NCBI GenBank assembly: GCA_021029095.1
Contig: JAJOHG010000286.1
Coordinates: forward strand, 1-32,990
Source: Phellopilus nigrolimitatus
Lineage: Eukaryota; Basidiomycota; Agaricomycetes; Hymenochaetales; Hymenochaetaceae
DNA: 32,990 nt
Direction of reading: 5' to 3'
The translations under genes were made by a program, and so were the position numbers. Under the pieces are notes generated by a model. That model saw only the letters and a list, made by a program, of their open reading frames with translations. It was not told where the DNA came from and searched no databases. Below are positions 9,201 to 19,605 of the stretch, in pieces (within the stretch, counting starts at the first letter, position 1; each line of letters opens with the position of its first letter).

Positions 9201-11377
9201 AGTGGGTCCGACCGACGTATTCAGCTGCCGCGTGTTCTCACTGCCGAGGCAAAGCTTCGCTTCCATGCGCAGAGTCTGCGACCGCGTCAGTGTGCAACGG
9301 CATCGGACAAAGTCCGGCTACGTAGACTCACTGAATAGGACACAATTAGGATGGTCGTTACGCTTTCTTCTTCCTCTGGTTCGACTGCCTTTGCTTTACC
9401 TTTACCTTTTCCTTTCTGCGTCACCACCTTCTCGCTCCAGACCTCAGACCAGAACTTTGGAGCGTCACGCTTACTCTGAGGGTATTTCACAATGTTCCAG
9501 TACCTCGCGTCCAGGAAACGAAACGCCTCTGACTCCCACTGATCTGTCAGCATGTTGGGCACACATACCAGTATGTGTCCTTGAGGGAAGACTTTCTCAG
9601 GACCGCCCCAACCCCATTTCTGAGATGCGGCGGCTATCGACTGGAATCAGCTGGGCATGGACGAAATCAGTTGATGCGCACGTACCGATAGGAGGGAGAA
9701 CTCCTTTCCGCTGTGCTTCTGTCACCTTCATGTGCCGGAGATACGACATGACCATAAAGCATTGCAAAGTTTTGCCCACGCCCACGCCATCCGCGAGCAC
9801 GACATTCTCGCCATTAAAAAAATGTTTTGCCATAGCCGCCAAACCCACGTATTGATGCCATCGAGGCTCCAAAGGCCTCAGCATCTCCTCTTTGAGAGCA
9901 CGGTCTCCATCTTCAAGGGTGAAAGAGTGATATCCGGGGATATCTCTCGGCAGAAGTCCCAAGTCGGAGATGTACGGGTTGAAGAAAGGGAAGACGGGGG
10001 CAGAGGCTTTTGACGGCAAGGAGAGCATGCTGCGAATCTCCTCCTCCGTGGAAGTCTTGAACTCCGTGACACCTAAGTCGCCGCTCTCGTCGAGCCATTT
10101 GACATGGCTTTCCGCCAGTCGATCCTCTATCTCGTCCGCCATTGCTTCATCGGGTTTAAAGTTTTGCGCATACTCGTGCTCGAGCTCGGCGATAGCCTCC
10201 GGGTCGTTCAGACTTTGCATGATCTTCTCTAGGCCTTTGCCAAGTCCTGCCAAACACGAGTCAGTTTTACGACAATTACGATAGAGTCGTCGGACTTTGT
10301 CCGACGGCGGGGCGGCACAACTCACCCGTCAATTGCACTGTGGAAGTATAGAAAAAAAGGAATTTTTTTTTTTAAATGTGAGAAGTCAGCGGGATCCGAC
10401 AGAACGACCAGACTTTGTCCGATGTCGAACGCACGTACTTTTTTCGTTTTTTGTGGCCTGCACCAACTCCTCCGCGTCTTTCTCCAGGGCATGCAGACCG
10501 TCGATTTCCGAAGACGTACCAGCGAACATCCTCTTCGTGGTAATATACGCACTCGTCGTTTTCATCACTGTCTTCACCAGCCGCAATCTCGTAGCTCGAT
10601 CGCCGTCAGGTCCCGTTGTCTTCAAATCTTCCCATGCCTTGAGCCTTGCTTTGTCTAGTTCAGGGAGCACTACCAAGGCTCTGTTCCCTTTCACGCCGTT
10701 CCGTTCCCAAGCGAGGGCGATGCATGCCTGCACCATATCGAAGACCCCCGGATGTGCTGTTGTCGCATCTTCCAAGACGTCCGCTCCGAACATGTGTTCC
10801 GCGATCGGCGGACCGAGCCTTTCCATGACCGTGCTTACTCGGATGGTCCTGGCGTCTGCTGCAGCCTGGGGGAGCGTCACGGCTTCATCCTTTCACAAAT
10901 CGTTCGTTCTTTGTCACTCACCTTAGAGCCTTTTGCCCTCCCCCCCTTCGGTGGCGGCCACTTGAAGCGTCGTTTCGCATACACCTGCCATGGCAAACCG
11001 TCGATGCTGTTCAGGAGTTGGTCAATCCCAGAGAATGTCTTTGCGCGCTTCCAGACTGCAGAAAAGTATTTCTTGAAGAGCTCGACACCAGCCTTGTAGC
11101 TACCCTGCCTGAGGAGGGCCTCGTGCGTCTGGTTCTCGACGGAGGCCTTGAAGTTGTCGAGAAACGCACGATAGGCCAACCAGTCGGAATTTGTACGGAT
11201 GACGTCCTTGAGGTCCGGGTGGTCGCGGGGCATAGCGAGCATCCCCGAGTAGGGGTAGCAGTTGGCAGGGAATCGCATCCAGTCTTTCGTGCCTGAGAAG
11301 CGCCAAGGAATCAGGCCGTCCTCGTCATGGACGGAGCGGCACTCAGCAACCAGAAATTCGAAGCCGATTTTCAGCAT
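6247..11377 (-). CDS. SNF2-type helicase/translocase, about 1,470 aa, full set of motifs
   Basis: Superfamily 2 ATPase of the SNF2 type, expected to move on double-stranded DNA. Preferred exons: 11377-10922, 10865-10439, 10337-10326 (12-nt microexon), 10246-9686, 9633-9332, 9275-9024, 8972-8542, 8500-8464, 8391-8107, 8053-7877, 7821-7656, 7602-6702, 6652-6247. Phases agree throughout and the total is 1,471 codons. The 8541-8392 part could instead be one intron from 8591 to 8392. Motifs: Walker A DGVGVGKTLQ (about residues 451-460), Ia HILVCVPNMLTDQW, II DEAQ (about 632) instead of DEAH, III CSATPLHN (about 661), IV KVVVYVEFTKTLDHL, V VLVLSSVGNAGLNLHEA, VI QQEEQIIGRLHRQPNRQQ. An N-terminal region of about 430 aa is unrecognised. 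The last 430 aa are acidic, Pro/Gln/Lys-rich and probably disordered. No chromo, bromo or RING domain seen. Intact, unlike the genes to its right. Confidence 0.9.
7072..7086. repeat. Palindrome copy inside a coding exon of the SNF2 gene
   Basis: A perfect TCGGAC-TTT-GTCCGA copy lies in exon 12 and is read on the minus strand as SDVGQSPIF within the low-complexity C-terminal tail. The reading frame stays open. Confidence 0.9.
7207..7221. repeat. Second palindrome copy inside the same SNF2 exon
   Basis: A copy with one arm change (TCGAAC-TTT-GTCCGA) is read on the minus strand as SHVGQSSTQ. It lies 135 bp from the first exonic copy and in the same frame relation to the protein (VGQS). Confidence 0.88.
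8454..8467. repeat. Degenerate palindrome at an SNF2 intron border
   Basis: TCGGACAAACTTTG keeps one arm only. In the preferred gene model it spans the donor site of the intron 8463-8392. Confidence 0.55.
8994..9008. repeat. Palindrome inside SNF2 intron 9023-8973
   Basis: TCGAAC-AAA-GTCCGA on the plus strand. It begins 16 nt into a 51-nt intron with donor GTGAGT and acceptor GTGCAG. Confidence 0.9.
9303..9317. repeat. Palindrome inside SNF2 intron 9331-9276
   Basis: TCGGAC-AAA-GTCCGG on the plus strand. It begins 15 nt into a 56-nt intron with donor GTGAGT, branch ACTGACG and acceptor CGCAG. Confidence 0.92.
10290..10304. repeat. Palindrome inside SNF2 intron 10325-10247
   Basis: TCGGAC-TTT-GTCCGA with arms extended to 8 bp (10288-10306). 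It begins about 22 nt into a 79-nt intron that has donor GTGAGT, branch AACTGACTC and acceptor TTTGGCAG. Confidence 0.92.
10408..10422. repeat. Palindrome inside SNF2 intron 10438-10338
   Basis: CCAGAC-TTT-GTCCGA on the plus strand. It begins 17 nt into a 101-nt intron with donor GTACGT, branch GCTGACT, an A tract and acceptor TTCCACAG. This intron and the next flank the 12-nt microexon. Confidence 0.88.
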
Positions 11378-11627
11378 TGGAGAAGTATATCAGTAGAGAG
11401 AGAAGCCTCGAAAATAGGGGGGAAGAACTGCAGGACGAAGAGTGAAGAAGGTACTTATAGTCGGACTGTTTGTGCCAGGTAAATACATCTGCACGCCACT
11501 TCTCAGCCGACCGAACGTTCTGCGCCCAAAGAATATTTCTGTGACTTTCTGCGCCCGCGCACGGACCACTTTTTTTATTTTGAAACGATCTGCAGGTTTT
11601 TGATCAAACGCCTACGGTGCCCGCGTA

Positions 11628-12379
11628 TCGGACTTTGTCCGATAGCGCGACAGGTGAAACAAATTTTAACGCTGAACACGGAAAAACAGCACGCGCTGCC
11701 ATATACAACAAAACAACATCATCATGTCAAGTCGAAAATGCAGATATTTGTAAGACACAAATGAGAGCAGGAATGCCTTGCTGTAAAGACCAGCGGTGCA
11801 AGCTGGTGGCCATCCCCTACGTCGGACAAAGTCCGGTCAACAGCAGCCCCACCTGCATCGGACAAAGTCCGATGATTTGCGCAAAACAAAAAAACGCGTG
11901 GCCAGTAACTAACTATACTTCACAGATTGACCAGACACTCGTCTTGACATCACTCCGTCCTCACCGGTCCATCGGACTTTGTCCGACAGAGAGCCGGTTA
12001 ACACGGCAACCAAGCTGCCGACTCCCTCACGCTCTGCAAGCGAATACTATATGTGCGACGACTCTAGAACACCTGACTACACATGCTGCGACCGCGGAAC
12101 AGTCTTGCATTCTGACCGGACTTTGTTCGATGGGCGGATCCGTCTTCTATATGCCAAACCTCCACCGAGTGACCAGACTTTGTCCGATGTATTGCCACGA
12201 CATGGTTTGCAGACCCTCTACGGCCGAAGCGCTCCCGGGCGTCAGACATGCAACGGCCCGCGAAGCCGGACTTTGTCCGACGTTTTTTGCTTCGACAGTG
12301 TAAAAAAACAAAAAGTCGGACTTTGTTCAACGTTTTTGCTTCGACAGTGTAAAAAAACAAAAAGTCGGACTTTGTTCAA
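11628..12379. repeat. Dense cluster of nine palindromes upstream of the SNF2 gene
   Basis: Copies at 11628-11642, 11822-11836, 11858-11872, 11972-11986, 12116-12130, 12173-12187, 12266-12280, 12316-12330 and 12365-12379: nine in about 750 bp. A partial copy sits at 11461. Several have 8-bp arms (11626-11644, 11856-11874). A 229-codon plus-strand open frame spans much of the cluster, but it repeats VGQSP/IGQSP/GLCPT because it translates the palindrome, so I do not call a gene. The cluster occupies the likely promoter side of the SNF2 gene. Confidence 0.92.
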
Positions 12380-12396
12380 CGTATTGCCTTCGACAG
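12281..12396. repeat. Tandem 49-50 bp repeat, each unit carrying a palindrome
   Basis: Units 12281-12330 and 12331-12379 and a partial third (to about 12396). Each unit has a T run, GCTTCGACAGTG, an A-rich stretch and TCGGACTTTGTTCAA. It marks the right end of the palindrome-rich region. Confidence 0.9.
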
Positions 12397-12449
12397 GTTA
12401 CTGACCAGGTCAAAAAATCTTCAGCCTGCCCGCACTCGCTCGTTGGGCG

Positions 12450-12515
12450 CCAAATCCTGAGCCAAATCCTGAGCCAACCTGAGCGCCAACCTGGGCCAAC
12501 CTGGGCCAACCTGAG
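12450..12515. repeat. Short tandem GCCAA(A/C)CCTGRG repeats at the pseudogene border
   Basis: About six imperfect units of 10-12 bp (GCCAAATCCTGA, then GGCCAACCTG). They lie between the last palindrome and the point where the KDM4-like sequence stops making sense (about 12,555). Confidence 0.8.
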
Positions 12516-12554
12516 GTTGAAAATCGCGACCCTACCCACCCTGACAGCCCCCTT

Positions 12555-14084
<1,530 letters not shown>

Positions 14085-14087
14085 GGG

Positions 14088-14450
14088 CAGATGCGCATTG
14101 GCGAATACGGCGTGCTGCTCTCCTTCCTTGGTGCCGTTGGAAATGCGGACGACGATGTTGGTGAGGCGGACGTAGGTCTTGTAGATATGCTTGCTGAGGA
14201 TGTCGAAGTGGTGGGAGCCGCTGTCTTGCTGGTGCCAGACCTCACATTCGAGTTGGCGGCCGGGCTTGGCGCGGACGGCGTCGTCACAGTGGGCCTTAAG
14301 GGCGTGGGCCTGGCCGAGCATCCAAGCGTCGGCGCCGGCGTGCTCGTGCATGCCAACGGTGCGGAAGCCGATGTCGTCAGAGAGATGGCGAGTGCACGAG
14401 CACGACGCGTTCGGAGAGCTGCGAGTTCTTGTTGCGGTGGCATGTCGACA
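14088..14450 (-). pseudogene. M28-family (Ermp1-like) peptidase stump fused to the KDM4 relic
   Basis: Minus-strand segment 14387-14088 reads LSDDIGFRTVGMHEHA, LECEVWHQQDSGSHHFD and KTYVRLTNIVVRISNGT, ending FANAHL. That is the stretch just before the catalytic HLDS of fungal M28 vacuolar/ER membrane metallopeptidases. A frame change near 14,390 separates it from a possible N-terminal piece (to about 14,450). The match stops at the first zinc-ligand block, and the next bases begin the KDM4 JmjN domain in another frame. The rest of the peptidase is absent, so it cannot be active. Confidence 0.7.
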
Positions 14451-14734
14451 ATTGAGGAAACATTGACATGAACATGAGCCTTGGAGAGGGCGTAGACGAT
14501 TAGACGAGAACGAGATATAGAAAGAGGAAGAGGAAGACAAAATGGAAGCGAGAAACCATGTATGAAAACAATTTTGTTTGGAGTCGCAAAATGGGAGAGG
14601 AGGAAGACCACGAGAAAGCAGCGGCGAAAGGAAAGTGGAGAGAAAAGTAGCAAATAAGAAACAAAAACGAACTCACAGAAGGCCAGGAGGACTCAGTCCT
14701 CCACCTTCATAGCCGCGTCCACCTTGTCCATTGA

Positions 14735-16428
14735 TCACCGCCTCCGTGTCGGCGTCGCCCTCGCCGGAGCCCCCTTGCTATCGGCATCGACGTCCCCGCC
14801 GCCCGACCCGCGCTCAGGAAGTTCCCCGTCCGCATCCCTGTCGAACCCGTCCTCGAGCTCGTCCATCTGCGAGGCACGCCCGCTCCCGCGCGACGCGTGG
14901 TACTCGCGAGAGTCTGCGTGCGCGTGGACCATAGTGGCAACCGAGGGCAGCGGCATCGGCATGCGCTTCCCCGAATCGCCCCTCGCGGATACGGCCACAT
15001 TGGCCAGAGAATTGATGCTGGGGGCGTGCACGTCGTGGTATTGCCGCGCGGTCAGGGCCGGATAGCTCAGCGGCATGGTCTTGAGCGGACTCTGCTTCTG
15101 CGACTTCGTGAGCGAAGAAAGTGAAGACGAGGACCTGTTTGCGGCGCGCGCGATCCCAGCGTCGATATCCATATCTCCTTCGGCTTCTCCTTTGCCCTCG
15201 CCATCGAGGAGCGCGTCCTCCTCCTCGAAGTCCCCTTCTCCATTGCCATCGAGCAGGCCCTCCTCGTTCACGCTCGAGTCACGGCACCCTGTGCTCCTCC
15301 GGTAACCGCTGCAGCGGTCCGCGTGTGAGACTGGCTATGCTGGTGAGGAAGGGCGCGCGAGGAAGAACCGTTTGCGTACTGCTCGCGCGTCGAAATCGAG
15401 TTGATATAAGGCGGCGTTGGCAGGCGCCTGTGCGCATTCTGGCCTCCTAGTCCGCTCGTGTTCATGTTTGCGGAGGCCGAGGGATACGTCTGGCCCTGAC
15501 TGAGATGCGCCGATTCCGCAGGATGCAGCCTCTTGCTCGCCACTGCAGAGGCAGAGGCAGACACCGGCGGGCCGGAGTGCGAGCGGCTCGAGTCCCCTCG
15601 ATTTTCCTGGTCGCGATCGTGCTCCCGATAATGGCTCACCGGCCTGGGGCTCAGCATCTGCGACTGCGTCTGTGTGCGCCCGGTATGGTGGTCAACCAAC
15701 AGCGTGTCCTGGCGCGCCGTCGCATGTGCGCGGCCAACCGACACGTGCTGGCTCTCCCCCGTAGAGTGCGCGAGTGCGTACTGGAATTGCGAATGCACGA
15801 GCGCGGGGTGCGACGAGCGGTGCGCGATCATCTGCGCCTGCTGGCTTGCGCTCACGGAGTCCATAGTATCGCGGCGCTTGACGCGCTTCATCTTCTTGCG
15901 GCACCGGCGCGAATATGGTTGTCTGGTATTGGTGGACCATTGGCGGCTCACGAAGTGGACCTGCGCCGAGGTTAGGTGAGAGGCGGGCTGCGAGAAATAA
16001 TTTGCGTCAGTATTTGTTTTCTCCCGCAATTTGCAAAGGAAATAAAAGACGACTAACCGCCATCGTCTCCTTTTCCTTCCTTCGCGGTCCGTCGCCGCCT
16101 CATGGAGCATCTCGTCGATACTCCACGAGCGCCCGGCGGAGCTCCGGCTCACGCTCCGCCGCCTGGCACCAGGAATACTCGCGCCGCTTGCCCGAGAACA
16201 CGATGGGCGGTGGGCACGCGGGATGTTGGGGCCCTGAAGCGTGGCGCTTGGGTAGTAGCCGACACCAGGCGCGTGGTGGAGAGCGGGCGGGGCGAGCAGT
16301 GCTGCGCCGGTCGACTGGGCGATGGAGCGCGCGTGGGCGGCGGCGGCGGCTGGTGTTGTTGCTGTTGCAGGCCGTACTCGAGCTGCCGTCGTTTCGGCGG
16401 CTTGAGGCGCTGAAGCAGTCGTTAGCAT
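14735..16428 (-). pseudogene. Basidiomycete GATA-type zinc-finger regulator, zinc finger deleted
   Basis: The minus strand carries MVHQYQTTIFAPV (about 15,940-15,900) directly followed, in another frame, by CRKKMKRVKRRDT. In the basidiomycete proteins I recall, these two blocks flank the GATA-type finger, so about 50 codons containing the zinc ligands seem lost and the frame is broken there. A plausible 70-nt intron (16057-15988; donor GTTAGT, branch ATACTGACG, acceptor CTCGCAG) lies upstream. Downstream is a Ser/His/Gln-rich tail with LPTPPYINSIS, a frame change near 15,280 and an acidic segment (EEGLLDGNGEGDFEEEDALL). The 5' limit is uncertain. The assignment rests on recalled flanking motifs, so it is moderate. 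Confidence 0.55.
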
Positions 16429-16899
16429 CGCGCTCGCGTTTAGATGATTTCACTACGTACATAGGGCCTTGTTTTACTTAGTTCATCCTCTCCAACTCTT
16501 CAGAATATGTGGGCTCGCCAACGCAAGGAAGACGAAGTCAAACCAAAGGGATCGACACGCGCGTTGTCGAACGTCTGCAGAGCACTCGCAACTTCTACTT
16601 TCCCACGTAAATATGAGAATGTTGTTAGAATATTGTATATGTAGACGTGAAAACTATGCTGTAGCGTGTACAGATGCATGCTACAAATCATCAGGAAGAA
16701 ACTAGCGGGTGCAAAGACAGTGATGGTATGGACGACAGAAATGTGAGGTGTGGAGAGACGAACAAGAACGGGGAGGATGGAAGAGAAAGTAGCGTAGAGT
16801 ATCCTAGTCGACCAAATCATAACGATAGTCATGGAGAAAGAGGCAATAGATAAGACATTTGCGGCATCCGCGGTTACATCTATCACCCCGGTACCATAT

Positions 16900-19540
16900 C
16901 ATCTTCACTCCCATCTGCACCCGCGCTCCAACCCGCAGCCGAAGCATCTCGCGTCGCACGGCGATATGCACGCGCGCTCTCGACATCGCGCACCTCCAGC
17001 GTCTGGATTCGATCCGGCAGCGCCTCCCCGCCCGCATCCTCTCTGCCGCCCGCCCACGCTCAAGCGTCGCGATATGTGCCTCGCTATCCGCATCGAGCGC
17101 GGCGAACGCTGCCCCGTCGCCCGCCAGCACTTCCACCTCAGGCATCCCGACCGCCGACAGGAAGCTGCGGATGGTTACCAGATCCTCCGCCAAGAACACA
17201 TTCAGGCCCAGGTCGGCGGGAGGGAAGCACTCTCTGGTGCAGGCGCCGTTTAGCGCGGAACGCATGATTCACTGGGAAAGGTCTGTTGTCGTTATCGAAG
17301 ACGGTCCTGCAACCGCTGCTGCTGCTGCGCGCCGCCGCATGTTAATAGGAATCGACATGCTCGTCGCTGGCGGACCGCCGAGAGTGTTGCCCGGGCCAAA
17401 GAACGAGGTTACAGGGTTTGCCAGCGCGATCGTATTTGAGTTGGTGCTGGGCAAACCCGCAACGCGAGCATAGGCCTCGCAAACTCCGAAACAGTCTGTT
17501 CGAAAGCAAGATGAGTCACTGAAGTTTCAATGGAAAACTAACTGAATGCTAACTCACCGTTGTACCATTGTTCCAAGCAACTGAGAAGTGCGCAACAGGT
17601 TGCAAACCCGCACGAGCGGCAGCGGCTGCATATGCAAGTCTCTGGCGCTCTCTATCCCGCGCCAGCCGGCGCTCCTCCCTGTCATACGCAACTGTCGACA
17701 CTGTACGCCCTCCCGACCCGCTTCCACTTCCATCACCGACACTGGCCTTCCGCGCTGTCGCCGTCGCCTTCAGTAGCCTGGCCCTGTCCGACACCCGGCC
17801 CGCCCTCGGTTATGTCGTCGCCCTCGCGCGCACTGCACCAGAACCTATGACCCTCGCTCCATGCACGCGACTGACATTCCTCCTCACAATTTCGCCTTCC
17901 TGCACCGTCGGCACTTGGCGAACTCTCGAGGTAACAACTCCTATTTACCACAAAGCACGAGAAGTGGTTGGGGTCTTTGTGAATAGACGAATAAGAGATG
18001 ATATAAAGAGATACGTACTATTAGCACACTGTTTTATCCCGCCGCGGCTCTCGCCCTTCGGCACGCATTGCGCATGATGACGCCCGAACAATACTGAGTT
18101 TCTGGTGGTAAGAAAGGCGGCGGGGTCGGTAAACTACTCTCCGTCGGGCTTGGACCAAACGTGAAACGCTCGACGAGCGAGAACACGTTGGTCGTCCCCG
18201 GCGACAACGGATGGTAGCTCAGGCGCGGCTTGTAAAATGCCTGGCGTGCGTGCGGGTATTTGCTGAGATACGCGAGGAGCTGCAGCGAAAGTAGTACATC
18301 CACTTCGCGGAACGGACCCGGCTCCTCTACGGTGCTGGTGATGGTGCTGGTACCGGTGCGTCGCACGCGGGGTAGGGCTCGCTGCCGGTGAGGGCGAGGC
18401 GGAAGCAGCAGTATGTAATGCTAGGGCATCGCGCGTTGCTTGAACGGGAGACTCGAGGTTAACCCGCCCCGGCGCCGCAAGCAGACGAGCTCCGCGCTAG
18501 ACCCGCATTCGCGCCGTCGGCGGCAACGGGCATCGCGACAGGCATCGGTGGGTGTGCATGCGCGTGCATGGGTAAACTCGATAGGACAGCGCGCGGTGTG
18601 AGTTCTTCTCGTCCGTGCGCGTGGCCGTGGTGGCGGCGGTGCTCGCGCGTCGTGTTGCGGGTATTGAGGGTTAGGGCATTCGCGCGTGTGCGCGGTGGGC
18701 AACGATCGCGCCGGGCGCGCCAGGCGGAGCACCCATCGCCAAGTCGTCGTTGACGTTTTGGTCAAGCGCCACGATCCCATCAGACACGCCGTCGTCCGCC
18801 GCGTTCGTGTTGATGATGATGTGTGCATCGAGGTCGACGTCGAGAGTATCGGAGGCTCCGGCCACAGCTACACCGGCCGCACCTGCTTCTCTTGGGGATG
18901 GCGAGTCAGAGATGAGTCCGTTGTGGATGCGATAGGGATGGTGGGGGCGGCACGTTCTCGTCCGCGACCTGATCCTGCGTCATCGACGTCTCCATCTCAA
19001 CGTCCGCATCATCCTCCGTGTTCGGTCGCGATGTCCACGCAGACGGTGTTGCAGACTCGGCAACACGCCCGCTCACGGTACGACTCCGCGACATTAGCGG
19101 CCCTGGCATGGGCAGCTCTTGCAAACGATCGCCGACGTATACGTCCCAAATACGTCGCGCCACCAGAGTGCCCGAGCAGTCCCGTCCAGGGATAATGACC
19201 GTGCCCGTCGGCGTCCCATAACCCAGCGGCATAAGTGTTTGCAGAAGTGTTTGCAGAAGTGTCCGTTGACACCGTCATCTCCGCATCTGAAGCGGCGATG
19301 CTCCGTTCGTCCTTAGGGCGGCGTCAGATGAGTAAACGCGAAGAAAGTCAAGAAATCGAACTCACCTCGGCAATCGCAAAGGACCGCGTTCTCGTGCAAG
19401 AAGGCGGATAAGTTCTTGTGCTTACTCGAGCTGGCGCTGCTCGAACTGCTGCTGCCGCCTGAAATATCTTTGTTCGCGGTTCTCGCGCGGGATGCCGCTC
19501 GCGCTCGCACTCGGGCCGACAGCGAAGCGCACGTGCGGAC
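16900..19540 (-). pseudogene. MUB1/samB-like MYND-finger protein, many breaks
   Basis: Relic of a MYND zinc-finger protein of the MUB1/samB family (linked in yeast to ubiquitin-dependent turnover). Recognisable minus-strand blocks in order: FAVGPSASASGIPRENREQR (about 19,520), a Ser/Thr/acidic linker with NTEDDADVEMET (about 19,000), LAMGAPPGAPGAI (about 18,735), EEPGPFREVDVLLSLQLLAY and NVFSLVERFTFGPSP (18,327-18,055), the finger, then a basic REERRLARDRERQR stretch and a low-complexity tail (to about 16,900). The finger itself is split: KCRRCRKAK in one frame and ECQSRAWSEGHRFWC in another (about 17,920-17,850). Frame changes occur between most blocks, and the N-terminal part is missing at the border with the reductase. 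Block order matches the family well. Confidence 0.75.
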
Positions 19541-19605
19541 TTGGAACGCCATGGCCGGTTCCGCGCAGCTCACACTGCAATGGCATGAGATGCCCCGAGT
19601 GCGAT

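Noticed and set aside
11617..12303. Plus-strand open frame of 229 codons with repeated VGQSP/GLCPT peptides
   Set aside because: The repeated peptides are just the palindrome read in frame. Composition is not protein-like and there is no start or splice context.
2156..12379. CRISPR-like array from the regularly recurring palindrome
   Set aside because: Spacing is irregular, the copies sit in introns and exons of a eukaryotic genome, and no cas-like genes are present.
844..12379. Rho-independent terminators suggested by short hairpins with T runs
   Set aside because: The loops, not the 3' flanks, carry the T run, and the host is a fungus. The copies occur inside genes.
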